Positions 35,311-48,700 of a stretch of 64,000 nucleotides of DNA are shown here, piece by piece. The notes beneath the pieces were generated by a model. It saw nothing but the letters and a program-made list of their open reading frames with translations. It was not told the DNA's origin and did not search any database. Source of the stretch: Oscheius tipulae (taxonomy: Eukaryota > Nematoda > Chromadorea > Rhabditida > Rhabditidae); assembly GCA_037178975.1 (NCBI GenBank), contig JASJZH010000005.1, positions 5,890,001-5,954,000 of the forward strand, written 5' to 3'. A program made the translations under genes and the position numbers. The stretch's first letter is position 1, and each line of letters opens with the position of its first letter.

Positions 35311-36319
35311 ATGGCTCCCCTGGATCTGTTGCCTAGGACTTCAGAAGACGTGGCTCCCGAGCTCCAGGAGAAGTACAGAAAAGCTCTCGAAGAGTTCAAG
35401 GAGCCCCAAGACGTTTGTTTTCCCCTTTTGGACAAACATAGATTATTTAGTCGGATCTCGTGAGCCGATCCGACATCTCGATTAGACAGCATCCGAACGC
35501 CGACGTCGAGGGCTACTTCGAATGGGTTACGCGGACAGGCAAATCGGCCATCCCCTGGGAAGTCATCCGACCGGCTTTTCTCTGGAAAATCAAGGCTCGT
35601 TCTTTTTCGTTTTGCATATTTAAAAAAAACTGTTCAGTTCGTTCTGGAGGAGATGTCGCGGCTGGAAAAGGCCAAGTTGAAAGAAGGCGAAGAGATCAAA
35701 CTGGACAAGGACACGGAATTCAAATTGAAGTTCATCAAGGAGCGAGCGGCCGAATATGAGGGTCCTCCGTTTACTTTCCAGCGCATCTGCGAGCTCCTCA
35801 TCACCCCGTCTCGTCATTATAAGAAGTTCGAAAAGTATATCCGAGCCCTGGACAAGAATATTAATGTGGTGACGACGGTGACCGAGATGGGTTTCCGAAT
35901 AACCGGCTCCGAGTGGCCAATGCCCGAAAACCCAGGCGAGGGCAAAGTTGAGCAGCATTTTTTCGGACAAGTGGCTAGTTGCTGTTCTTTTTTGTACGAA
36001 AAAGTGTTTCTAGGACGAATTGGATGGTCTCCCTCGAATCGAGTCTGGTGATTTTAAGCCGACGACCGAAAGAGCTGCGGTTCCCTTTGGTCCAGTCATG
36101 CCGCCGTCTCTTCTCGCACCGTCCAATCACGTAGAAGAGCCGCAAAACGAGGTTGAGATGAAGGAGACTCCTGAAACTGTCGCTCCTCAAAAAACCGAGC
36201 TTGTGGATCCAGAAACTGCCGAGTCACAAGAAGGAGCTCTTCCCGAGCAGACTGCCACGGTGTCCGAGCCGAGTCCGGTGGTAAAAGAAGAAGAAACTGA
36301 AGAAAAGATGGACTCTTAA
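35311..36319 (+). CDS. ppfr-2: Protein phosphatase 4 regulatory subunit 2 (PPP4R2)
   Basis: Regulatory subunit of PP4, which acts in centrosome maturation and the DNA-damage response. Exons 35311-35412, 35451-35594, 35638-35970 and 36014-36319 give 294 aa. Family signatures: VEGYFEWVTRTGKSAIPWEVIRPAFLWKI near the N-terminus and the core GPPFTFQRICELLITPSRHYKKFEKYIRALDKNINVVTTV (as two consecutive family blocks), then an acidic, disordered tail rich in Glu/Thr/Pro that ends EEKMDS. Intron 35595-35637 again requires a GC donor (AAG/GCTCGT). The gene starts 174 nt after the UQCRC2 stop, with an AATTTAG acceptor 8 nt before the ATG. Confidence 0.9.
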
Positions 36320-36461
36320 AACTCTTTTTGCCTTATTTACCCACGCTTGTAAATCGAACCATCGATCTCCCTAACATTTCTGTTCAATTTTTCATCATAA
36401 AACTTCAAGGAAATTCTCTCTCACAATTCGAAAATCATTATTACAGGATAGGAAATAAGCT

Positions 36462-38411
36462 CTAGCGGGGAAGAGTGGAAGTAGTGTCAGGAGATTCGAA
36501 GCTGGTATCGGCGGTGGTCTCTTTTCGATTGATCCACTGCTTGTACATATCGGCGCAGATGTCTCCGACCATCAGGTCGCCTCCGTTTGTCTGAATCAGA
36601 CGCAGAAGGAAGACACCGTCAGCTGTGAGGAAGCTCTTTACAAAGCTGTCCACCTGAATGCTTTGTTCTTTTTTCATTCAGATCAGTTTACCTGAGATCG
36701 CTCGTTGCTGGACGGAGTGGCGCTGATGCTACCTTTGCAGCGGAGATACTTTTCGACGAATTCGCGTTGGTTGGGGCGAATGACGAGGGCCATGAACCAA
36801 TAGACAAGGCTGATGATGGTGATGAAGCCGATCAGAATGAACCAGAACCACAGGAAGACGTATATCTGGAAGGAACTTTCTCTTGCTCACAGGTGTACCG
36901 AGGATAGATATTTTTCCGTGACGTATCGAGCATACTTTTCTGTACTACTAATTTTCTGAAGATATATCCACAAAAACGATACCCGGAAAAGTTACCTCTT
37001 GAGGATACTATCAAATGCGCGAAAAAATACAGATACGACTTGCCGAGACGATTGGCCAAAGACTTCAAGAGGATTTTGTACTTGTTTTTCGATATAAGAA
37101 CGCAAACAACTTGCTTGAGTAACAGAGCATACTTGATAGTATTACTCTGAGTATTTCCTACCTTTTCGGTGTACATGTTGATCATTAACACACACTGAAC
37201 AGACCAGCGGTGAATGGCACCCAGAACACGAACCTGAACCAATTAACTGGATTTTCTCTCCCTAAAAACTCGCATTGAAGTCACAGAGAGTGACTCTGGG
37301 GAAGTGACCAGTCTCCTTCCAGCTCTGTCCAGCCACTAAACTGGTGAAGATCTCCCATCCCCACCAGGTGTTGTCGGTTCCGAGGAACTGGTTGAAGATG
37401 ATGAACTGGATGAAGATGTTGCAGACGAATAGCAGTTTGGAGAAGAGGTAGAGGACCGTCAGGAAATAGCCGCTCTTGCGGATACGGCCGATGAGACCGG
37501 CGTCTGGAGTGGAAAAATGAATAGAGAGATGGCAGAAACCTACTCTTTTTGAGGTCTCGTTGAAGCTCAAGAGCGTCCTTGATGTGAGAGGCAGCCTTGC
37601 CAACCATATTCTCCCGTTCTTTTGTTTTCAGCTGCTTCTTGATCTGAAAAAAGTAAGCTTTCTTTTAAGTTCTGAGAACTGTAAAACAACAATATTTAGC
37701 TACATTAATTTGGTACTTTTCCAACTTGTGTACAGTTACAAAACACCAATAGGTTACACAAATAGTTCCGAGTTAAAGTAGACAGTTGAAAACGCTTACA
37801 ATTTCTGACTTTTTAGAAACGCATCGTGAAAGTACCAGGTAAAATTTAAGCGAACCAAAAAGGAGTGAAAATATTTGTCTAGACAACTGTAGTACTAGAA
37901 ACCATCTCACCTGAGCACTGCTTTCCAGCACCTCTTTCACGTTGATTCCGGAGGACGTGTTGAAGGCCTGCCACACGAGACACGGGAGGTAGAAGAGGAA
38001 GGCTTGGAAGGCCAGCACGATTGGAACCCACTGAAAGGACAAATCGACGCGAATCAAAAGATACAAACTTGATAGTAGCCGACTTCCCTCTTGTCCTCGC
38101 TCATGTAGTAGTCGTCAGGGTTGGCATCATCCGGAAGGAAGTAGCTGCCCTTGATGAAGCAGAACGTCTCGGCATATTTCTCCCAAGCTCCGGTGAACTG
38201 AGCTGGCACCCAGCACTGAAAGTTCCTTCTTCAAGCAAACAAAAAAGACAGCTACCTGAATGGGCTTCCCGACATACTGAGTGGCGGCAAGAGTCACAGC
38301 TCCGACGGCGACTAACAGAGCCGTGTACTGGTAGTTCAGACGGTCAACGAGATCATTCGACTGGTTCGACCTCCGTATCTTGTTCAGATACGGCACCAGA
38401 TTCCCGATCAT
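36462..38411 (-). CDS. Innexin (gap-junction channel subunit)
   Basis: Invertebrate gap-junction protein with four transmembrane helices. Minus-strand exons 38411-38256, 38215-38069, 38030-37911, 37643-37544, 37503-37274, 37233-37162, 36865-36692 and 36653-36462 give 396 aa. Landmarks: TM1 followed by QYVGKPIQCWVPAQFTG (family motif YVG-x-PI-x-CW), the innexin signature YYQWVP starting TM2, extracellular cysteines after TM1 and in the loop before TM4 (CDF), and TM4 FLWFWFILIGFITIISLVYW. Intron 37273-37234 uses a GC donor (AAT/GCGAGT); reading through gives a stop after three codons, whereas splicing restores the family sequence CDF-x-VRVLG. An acceptor lies about 21 nt upstream of the ATG, so a 5' UTR exon or an N-terminal exon further up is possible. 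Which innexin it is cannot be told. Confidence 0.92.
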
Positions 38412-41400
38412 CTTAGTCTGAGGAGGATCGGACTGAAAAGAGGCTGTGAATAGGCAGTCAAAGGTAGATGGGAGGAGAAATTGTTGGCAAAGAACTGTGT
38501 AGAGGAAAAAGCCTAGTGACTAAGACCGACAGCAAAAGAGGGGTATCTCGAAACGGGAGTCTGGACTGTTAAATAACAAATGAAATACGGAGAGATAATT
38601 ATGCGCAAGACAACACTTGCTCTGTCCCAAAAAACCAACATTGCATTTGATCAAACTCTGTTTAACACTTAAAATCTTAGAGTCCGGAGGAACTGTCAAC
38701 AAAAACAAAGAACCATAGATAACGATAATTGGTACAAAATCTAGAGAATCAGAGACTAGATTATTCTTCTAAAAGAGACCCGAGACCAAATTTAAAAGCA
38801 GGGGGCAAGTTCCGATTTTTACTTAACTTACTACTGAACAGTAAACAGTCTAGAAGTAACTGGGATTCAAAGGAGGTCCCTCTTCTTGTTAGGCTGTCAC
38901 ATCACGTAATCGCATTGCGATCAGGTCCGATCGATGATCGAAGTCGAGGTCGGCAGCGAGGCTAGAAACCGTAAACTGACCGGCTAACAAGGAGCGGGTG
39001 CCAGCTGGGACCCCACTAGGAAAGTCATAGCCCACATTTGAAAGATAAAGGGATTTTCCTTCATTTTTATGGCTGATTCGTTTCTCGAGTCAGCAGTTCT
39101 ATTTACTTCTCTTTAGAACGTTAAAAGAAGCTGAGGCTGTGGCTTGTAGTTCAGAGCAGACTACAATTGCGGACAGTGTTTCTTTGTGGAAATGAGTACG
39201 TCCGACTGTAAAGACCGATTGCATAATGGTAGATGACACGGAAAGCGATCGGTCAAGATAAAAGTGTGTCTGACCTTTTGAATTGGAAGGATATTTGGTT
39301 GATGCAATTGTTTAGCTAGGGTGAGAGGAAGCGATGACGAGCAATTATGATCAGGCAGATGATTCACAGGACGTCGTCAGTTGCAATCGTACAAAAGAGT
39401 CTAATAGGAAACAATGCAGATGAGCAGATGAGAGATGAGTTACGATCCAGACTGATAAAAAAATTTTATCTGGTCAAATTGAAAAAATTCTTATGTTAAT
39501 AACCATTGAACCGAAGCTCAAAAGAGCCAGCCAGCTAGGAAGTGATGAAAGGAAGCCTATAAAAGTAGAGTAGGGAGGTGTAGGCCTATTTCCGTAACAA
39601 CGGAAATGTTCAGTGACGGTCGGAAAGGACAGGCTTGAAAATCATAAGACTTTTGTGTTCAAAATGCTAACTGTCGATTTCTGTCAGCCACTTTTCTAAT
39701 AGGACAATAATACGGCAGATGCCAAGAGAACATTTCTCGCTAAGAGAAAGAGAAATGAAGTAGCATCGATGAGACAACAAAGGGAAGAGACTGTTTCCGG
39801 AATGACAACAGTTGCGCTGAAATTACAGACAGAAAGGACAGACGCCTCCCACAAAAACGAAGTGCAATATGTACAAGCGACGATGACTGATCGGGGTCCG
39901 TGCCTCGTCTACTGTGTTCAATCATTGATTTTCGGGCGATAAAATGGACAGGTTCCGAAAGATGCGACTGATGCGCATCAACTCTACTCTATGCAATATT
40001 TGAGTTAGGAAATATTCGAAGAGAAGAGTGACGCAATGTGTCCCGCAGTGAGGAGGCTTATTAGGGTGGGAGGGAAACCGTCGAGGATCGATCGTCTACT
40101 GGTTTCAACTTTTGATCGGGGACGGGGACAGACAGCCGTTTAAAAAGGACAGAGTCATGGAGAGAGAGAGAGGCAGCTGGCTGCAAAAAATGGTTAAGGG
40201 TTCTGTACGCGGGTGCGAGAGGGGACATGGGATGGGTAATTGGAGGTCGAAAGTGAAGGACACTGGACGGGAAAGGACATGGGGACAGGAACAGATACTT
40301 TATTCAAAACCTTAACTACACTCTATCTCTATGACTCTAAAACAAGTAAAGGATGGTATGAGAAAAGAAACAAGGACTGTTTATCAAAACTAATGGGATA
40401 GTTTAGGCGACCCAAGCCCTCTAGGACCGCCCCTGATGACTCAATAAACAGTCTCCAGACATAAACAAAACAGAAATGAGGTGCCTTTCTCTCCTTGACC
40501 CGCTAACGGTAACTGTGCGAGCGGCGGTGGGGAGGGAGGCTGGCAACAAACGGGAGGCAGAGACCAAACATGGACAACAATGCCAAATTTGCATGAAAGA
40601 CGCGCGGGGGAGACAGTGCGAACAGAATCGATCCGCACCTCGTGCGAAAGAGGAAAGAATGTCCTGGACCTTCAGGGAGTCCTAAACATAGGAATCAGCC
40701 AATCATAATGGTCTTCCCTTTAGGACATGCCGACTGTCAGTCTCACGCGCGTCAAGGCAATTTGAATGCCGCGGGACAGACAAGGATGAGAATAAGAGAG
40801 AGGAGAGGGACGGATAGGTATTGATCCCATTGAGAGAGACCGGTGGATGTTTTCTGCAGGATTTTGCAAATACTGCGTGAGGGAAGAGAAAGTACGGTTG
40901 TAAATAAGAGACAGAGACGGGACAACACCATGGTTTTGAATCCTAGAATATCTTTGGTACCTGTGACTATTTGTATGTAGCATCGACATAAAACTAAAAA
41001 TGCAACCTGTACGAAAGCTCGAGGAGAGGATGAAGTCATTGTGAACTTTGTGTTCTTGCTCAAAAAACACCAGAGATACTGCTAGCCATGTCCCATTTTC
41101 TCGCAGAAAATCTGTAGATCTACTTGTTCTCTTTAGAAAAGCCATGCGATTGGTTTGCAGACAATTCAGTGACTTCCCGTATCCTTACCATTTTGAAAAA
41201 ATCCTCTCTCATTTCATTCCTTTCCGATCTTTTGGTAGCCTACTCATGTGTCCCTCTATTTCTCACTTTGCTCCATCTAATCCACGAGGCAATTGTAAGA
41301 CATTCCATTTTTGAGCAGTCCATCAGCAGCCAAAGATCGTCGTGACAGGGTGACAGAGCCTGGAAAAGAAAGGTTTGCAAGAGTCGAGAACGGTCTTGGC

Positions 41401-42772
41401 ATTAGGGCACTATCATTAATACCTTCCTATTGGGCTCCACAAAGAAAGTCAATAAAAAGGACTAACCTCGAACTGTTCAGCTCTATCAGTCATTCCGCCT
41501 TTCATTCTATCCTCCAGTCCATGTACATCGATATCACAGCCCATGTCTTTCGATACAGGAGCAGCTGTTAGGCTGTCTCAATGGCATCGTTTTCTTTGCA
41601 GTCGATCCACATAGAAGATTCACGACGCTCCATACGAAGGCAGTGTCATCTTGTCGCACTAGAGAAATAGGCTACCTCCGAAATGACTGGGGAGGGACAG
41701 TTAAAGAATGAATTCAAAGAGACACAAATGCAATGGTATGCAACTGAAAAACACAGAGAGACAAAGGACAGGGACATACCCAGTATTTTAGGACTTCTAA
41801 ATCCTAGTTCTCGCATTTCAAGACGCCATCCCCAGTCTCCAATACACGATTTTCGAAAACCCGAAGTTGCCCTCAAGCTAGAGACTGAGAGTGTTCGAAT
41901 CTGGGTTGCTCGGGACTACCCCAGATCCTAGTCTCGAAAGTAAGGGAGTGAAAAAGTTAGTCCAAAAGTGGTTAGGGTCGAGACACGACACAGAGAACTT
42001 GCCTTCGGTAGAGGTGACGAAGAAGTTGCCATCTAGGACGAGCAACAGGCGACCAAATGGACTCTGATTTTCGCTCTTGTTTTGTCATTTCCTGTCAGAT
42101 GTAATTACTTGTCAGGACTATAAGACTTTTGAGGAAGAGCTCGAAAGCAAAACTTTACTTTTCAATTACCAATTGTGCTACAATAGTAGGCTGTCCTGCA
42201 AATTTACCTAGGATGAGAGACTCCAACGAAAAAACAAGATTCTGATGATGTGGGGGTGTTTTCCATTCGATCTCCTCTGTTGATCACATTTTCTCCAAGA
42301 AAAGCATCCGGAATATTCCTCGTCTACTGATAAGATAATGTTTTTGCAAAAGTGACTGTCAAGACTATTCTTGGAATCGTATGACGTTTTTCTACCTTTC
42401 ACAGATCATTTCCTCCTCCACCCTAAAGCTTGTGAGAACAGATCACAGCCGGAAATTAGCGTGACATTCTTATCTTTGGTCGCTCTGATCACATTTCAGT
42501 TTGAAAAAAAAATTTATTGAAACTAAAGAAGCCAGGAGAAATAGCTCCTCAATGCGTGCACAAAAAAAACTAGCGGAGGGGACATGGATGAAGAGTGACA
42601 AAAACAGAAGGAGATCCGTAAGAAACGATTGTGGGAGCAAAAAAAAAGTTGGGGGAACTTGAAAAATTTGGCATGGCTGGTATTATGTACAAAAGATGGA
42701 TGGATCCAAGAAGAAAAAACATCACGATTGACCCGTTTTTGACTGTTGTTTGTGGTTCGAAGAAGATAGAAA
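38412..42772. other. Intergenic region between innexin and the RGS gene
   Basis: About 4.4 kb without a recognisable gene; many short frames with no family resemblance. It should include innexin regulatory sequence. The second copy of the inverted-repeat transposon lies at 41500-42175. Confidence 0.45.
41500..42175. mobile_element. Inverted-repeat transposon, copy 2 (one arm missing)
   Basis: About 41525-42130 matches 1200-1780 in reverse complement, including the block with TTAGGGTCGAGACACGACAC and the interior with GTCGATCCACATAGAAGATT. It keeps the arm with CGAGCAACAGGCGACCAAAT at 42042-42130, but the opposite arm is absent beyond about 41515. It lacks the MITE and shows its empty target site (a single TA) near 42105. 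No transposase frame. Confidence 0.75.
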
Positions 42773-45700
42773 CTATGCTTCATTGGGTGTGGAGGTTGGT
42801 CGCTGGTGCTCGGACAATCGGACCTTAAAATCCAAAAAGAGGGCATCTTGGAGGAACCTGGAAGAAAAGAGATTGTTTTTGAAATGGATTGGACTTTTGA
42901 AGTGGTCACTAGACTCTCTAGTGGATTAGTCTCTCTCTCTCTTTTGAAAAACGGATTTTAGTTTATCAGTCACTCAACTTTTCAAGTCAGTTTTTTGAGT
43001 TTCTTAACTGTTGACTACAAGAACTCATTTTCTCTGTCTGGAGACACAATCTAGGGACTGGATGAACCATATCAATGGACAAGTCAAGTGACTGATAGTA
43101 TAGTAACTGTCTGTTATTGGGTGTTACAAAGATTGTACCTGCATAGGAAAACCAGATAATTCTTTCAAAACCCTCCCCTCAAACAACTTCTTTCGTGATC
43201 AGCTCATGATTTTCTAGTTCTTCCCCGGACTCTCACGTCCCAATGCTAACCTTTTGTACGTGTCCGTCTTCATCAGTAGTTCGATTTGCGTCTGCGCCAG
43301 CTGGAAGCAGTTCACATGGGCTCCGCTCTCCAATGCCGCCTTCGTTGCTGCCCTCGTGTCGGAGTCGAGGTTGACCTGAGAAGTGCGAGCATCATGCGGT
43401 GTATTCCAGTCGTCCTAAGAATGCATGCTGACTTATGTTATCAGGTCAGAAAAATTTTTGCAAAAAGATCCAGACTATCAAAGGTCGTCCCATGCTTACA
43501 ATCAATTTGCGGGTCGACGGCTTTTCTCAACCCCCAGAAAGGAAGATAAGGAGGCAATCTGATGTCATCGGTCATTGAAATTGGAGACATTTTCTAGCAA
43601 AAGCTGTCTCTAGGCTACAAAAGATTTTTGCAGGTATTAGCAGCCGGAGCCGAATTGGAGAGGCTCCTACAATCTCACTAATTTGTTTTTGCGACAAAGT
43701 ACTTGTCTCGGGACTATTTTCGGATTGAAACTATGGAACCATGAGGTGCAAAAGAGCAAGTTTTACCTGTTTGTCAGCCTTTTCTCGGATGTACGTCTCG
43801 AAAATCTCATGGGCCATTTTGATCGTCTTCGATTCGCCGTCCTTCATCTTTTTGAACTCTTCACACGCTGTCCAGAAGTCGAGATTCTCCTCACTGTGCT
43901 CCTTCTCGAGGAACTTACGGAACAACTGGTTACCGACTGAAACAGCGATAACAAGCGAAGAGGAAGTTCTCACCTTCGTGTAGAAGGAGTTTCTCGAAAT
44001 TGTGTTCCCATTCTGCGACTTCCTCATTCGAGAGTCGATGTTTTTCGGAGAGGAAGAGGGACGAGGAACTGAGCGACGAGTCCTTCTTGTTGTTCCTCAG
44101 CAGACTGAACATCTTTGCCAGTGGTCCACTGAAAAAGAATGATTGGATTGAGGAGAAGTATTCCTTGACTCTCCCAGTAGTAAGCTCTATACCCAGAGTA
44201 TCTGATTCCCTGACTCTTCTTACCCGAACCATCTCAATATAAAGATATCCAGCTGCCGACGACAGCTTCGCAGCCCTTTGATCTTGGCTTAGAATTGATA
44301 CTGACACATACAACAAAAGTTTCCTTTACAGCTGACTTGCCCTCTTGTCTCATGACAGGAAATGACTTATCAGCTTTTTTGGGCATTAGTGTTGACATGC
44401 AGTTTTGCGGACACCATGACAGACAGACAGATGAACACCATTGTGCTTTAGTAAAGAAAGATTCCTGGAATCTAACAGAACCAAAGCTCGCGAACTTCTA
44501 CCAAAGCCTCTTGAGGAACCATCGACTTACTTTTCATCAAGATGAAGAGGACTGATAGTGTCCACGGCCACATGGTAAGCAATGGATGAGATGACAGTCA
44601 TGTCTTTCGATGAGGGAGCCAGGTTTGCAGAACGAACACAACGCCAGGCAGAGGCACAGAAAAGCCTCTTTGACGCGCGATAGACCCGTGGGCTCTTATC
44701 GCTCCGCCCGCTACTGATTATGGTATACAGGAAGGGGACTGGCAGTTGTTCGAAGAAACAGGGGTTCTCCCCAAGTGAGAAAAAGGGACAAAGATCTTTC
44801 TGATGACAAGAGTGACTCTCGAAAGTGCCCCTTGACCGTCTTCTTTGAACCTTCGGAAACAGATCAGGTAGCACTCTGGAGTCTAGTCAGCAAACGTAAA
44901 GTATCTAATGATGATGTTGGCCAGTACAATTCTGGCTCTTTAATTAAGTAGATACAGTACAGTATTGCTGGACTCGCACTCCCCCTCATAATGACTCTCT
45001 ACTTGATCACCTCATCCTCGACCTACAACTCTGACCCAAAGACTTCTCTCTTGACTACTTGACCCACTCTTACAAATGCCCAGGAATCCTAAACCCCACC
45101 CATCCGATAACCCTGTACATCTAACATAACAGTTTTATCAGGATTGTTCTCCGTCAGAGCCATCCCCCCACATCCAGTACTTACTTTTCAAGGATTGGCA
45201 TAACAGCGGGCAGCGACCACCTCCTTGTATTCAGTTCAGGCATTTTGTCTCAAGACGAAATTAGAACAGGAATAAATGGGAGAAGAGCCGAATGAGAGTG
45301 AAACGACTCGTAAAAATGGTGTTCTGTGATAACCCCACGGAGAACAAAAACGAAACCAAGACTCTCGGAATAGTTTTTGCTTCGTGACCTATGCAAAATA
45401 TTGCTCTCTCAACCAACACATGTGACTAATCGGCTTCCGAACGACACAACATTTTTGTGGGAGACAGGCCAGAATTGGATTACACAAAGGAATACTTCGG
45501 AGCTCCAGTTTGATCTGGCAGAATGGATGAAAAAGGAAAGTACAGCCCAAAAATTGTCCAAGTGAGGTCTGAACCGGAAACCTTGAACTTTTTTCAGGCT
45601 ATTTCAGGCTTTTGGGATATGAGTCAGAGCTCGAGGAGCAGAGAAACAATGGATATTAAGAGGAATTTTTGTTTACGAACGTCTGCCTGGATCTTCTCGA

Positions 45701-48700
45701 TTATGTATGGGCATCTAGGGACCTGACCCGATCATACGAGAGAAGAACATGTTTAGATATAAGCCAGGGACAAAGTAAGGACAGTGGGAATTCTACTCTT
45801 GGATGTAGACTATTTTGGCAACGAGTCAAGAAGGAGTGTTTCCGCTTCTGAGGCAATGGGTCAAGAGATCAAGGCGGTGTAGGTCAAGAGAACTTTGGTC
45901 AGCTTGGGACACCCCTATGGAGTGAAGAGATCCGGTCTGGAGAGTGTTTTCTAACAAGTTTGACATACGCCCCATACATTTCTTGTGTCTTGACTTGCCC
46001 CTTGCTCTTGCTGTTCTCTTGACATGCACACGACCTCATGCTCTTTTCTGTACTCGCGTGAACTACGATTTGGACATTACCTGTTGGAACGACAAGGTCA
46101 TCCTAACAAAAAAATTCTGTTATGCAATTCCAGGGAAGAAGGGATAGGCGAGAAGGAGTGAAGTTAATTAGGTGTTGTTAGTTCTGTACTCCTTTCACCT
46201 AATATTCGAACTTGTACTCATCCAGATCGAAATGTTCCCAGTCTACAGTACCCAATGTTCAGCTTGAAGAATAAAGAGACTACCTGGCAATGGGAAGAAG
46301 TGGACTACCAGAAAGAGGGTGAGTGCAATTACAAGAACTAATCAAATGGAGATAGAAGTAGAAAGAAAGCCTGGGAACGGGACCCTTGTCCTCAGGTACT
46401 CTAGCTCTCCGTGTGAAATCCGAACCTACTTTTTCCGAATTGATCGAGAGCGAAGGGACAGCCGCGAGAAGGTCTCTCGTCTTCTTTGGAAAGAACTGTC
46501 CTCGATCTGGATGGCGAGCATGACTGACTACCAGAGAGAACAAGTCAGGGTCATCTAATCAGACCGCGCGCATTTTCATAACCAGCGGGTATTCTCGTGG
46601 CCTTTACACAATTAGAACTTTGTTGGCGAACCTTTTGAATGCACGAGCTGTCTTCCAATAGTCCACGATCAGAGAGGACGACATCAAGAGAGACAGAGCC
46701 AAGAAGGCCAGAGCAGAATCAATGTGGTTGCCACGAAAGGAGACTACACTACAAAACCGTGTGTGTGTTTGTTGCTTACCCGTAGGAAACATACTTTTCG
46801 GTCAAAGGAAGAGACTCTCATATCTGAACGGGGTCTCTTTGTGATAATGAGTAGGGGACATGACCGCAGGATAAGTAAGACTCTCGCTCTCTCGGAGTCT
46901 CATAAGGAGCCTCTTTGGTCAGCGATACTGAACGCAATGACAACTCACCTCACAGTCATAGACCATGACCGTTCTCCGAACCTTTGTTCTCTCAGGAGAC
47001 CCACAGGCAGAGAGAATTGTCTGTCTTTGATCAGTCGTCGAGGAACAGACCAATGCGACTCGGACATTTTTAATGTGAGAAATAAACCGAGGGTCTCTGA
47101 CAAGCGGAAACTTTCCGCTGATCGATAGTTTCGGAACAAATGTCAAAGGAACGGAACAGCCTTTCCCACCCGTACTATCTCATTCCAAAGAGTGAATACA
47201 TGAAAAGTTGATAGTCTTCATCCAGACTCGGTGCAAGGACTTCCATTGTCCTGGTAGAGGAAGAAGGACAGAGAGCAGTTTGGTCGACTAACCGCGTCAG
47301 CTGACACGACTTGCGGTTGTGTTTTCTCGAAGGAGCCAGGGAAAAGAGTCTTTCGGCTGTACCAAGAGCTGTTCGTGATCTATTAGGAGCCGGCCATCAA
47401 AGCTATTGGTTGTCTCTCCCACTTCCGGCTTCCAGGTGTGAAAACTATAGGAAAGTGGGGGACGAGAGTCACGGCCAATTTGAATCCGTAGTTCTCACGT
47501 CCTGGTATGCTGGTTGAGGGAAGCCTAGTGTGAATGAACTCGGGCAGTTTCCGCTACTTTCATACTAGTGATAGTTTGAAGGATAATGTAAGGAGGTCGG
47601 TAAGAAGTCCAAGAATTGTCGATTACTGTAGCCTACTGTGAAAGATCCAAAGACACCAACTACCATAGTGAAGCAAGAGACAGCGATAGTGTCTGCCCAA
47701 GATGACAATACTTATGTACGTTACTGTAGCTGTTGCGCATATCCAAAAAAGAGCCAGGTAGCTATTCGGTGAGTCCCTGGTTTGGTCCCACTGGTCCCCA
47801 TCCCATAAGTCCCGATGTCCTCCGGCGCCCATGGCTTCCCCGTACCGAGTCATAACTCACAACACCCTTCCCTTTTCCCTCTTACATGATCGACGGCCCA
47901 GCTTACCTCTCATCCTACCATCTTCCCCGACTGCAAAAACATCGGGAGGAGAGGAGGAAAGAGATTGTTTGTCCATATGTGATGATCACACGGCTCGTAT
48001 TCCTAACGAGGACCTACTCTTCCCAAAAGAGAGGAGAGAGCAAATAAGGAACCTTGCAGAAGAACTCTCTCTCCTTTTTTGCAGCTAATCTAATTTGCTT
48101 AACTAATCGGACAAAATGGACGTTCTTTCCTTCTCGGAATCAGAAGACTTTCACCCCAGACGAGCCACCTTTTTTCTGGAATGATGCGAACGGCGCGCCT
48201 CTAACTCATTTCATTGTCGCCCGCAATTTCCCCTTCTCGTCCAGAAAAAGATGGCCGAGACGAGATATCGTTACCTGCTGCCTCCGATCGGCTCGTCGCC
48301 CATCTCTCGAACCGAATGCCATTTCTGGACACGGCGTTCTGGTGGCGGAGGTAGCGGGACACTGATCTTCCGACGGATGTCATTCATCGGCTAGACATTC
48401 ATGAGATACTGGAGGGATGGAGATAGAAAGACAAAGAAAGATTTGAGATAAGACAATGCGTTTGTTAGAGAAGCGCCAACGAAACTTTGGAAAACTTTGA
48501 TCTAATTCATAAGAAAACTCTACATAATTGCTGCTGTTATTGACAAGCTAGAAATAAGGAACTGGATTTCTGAAACATCAATTTTTGCAGATTGCTAATT
48601 GGGAGAACTTTCTCGATTTCAAATGAGACAATGTCAAACGAGGGATGCTAGACTACTTGTCTTGGGATTCGAACCTGGCAAGACTAATCCTCAGTAGTCA

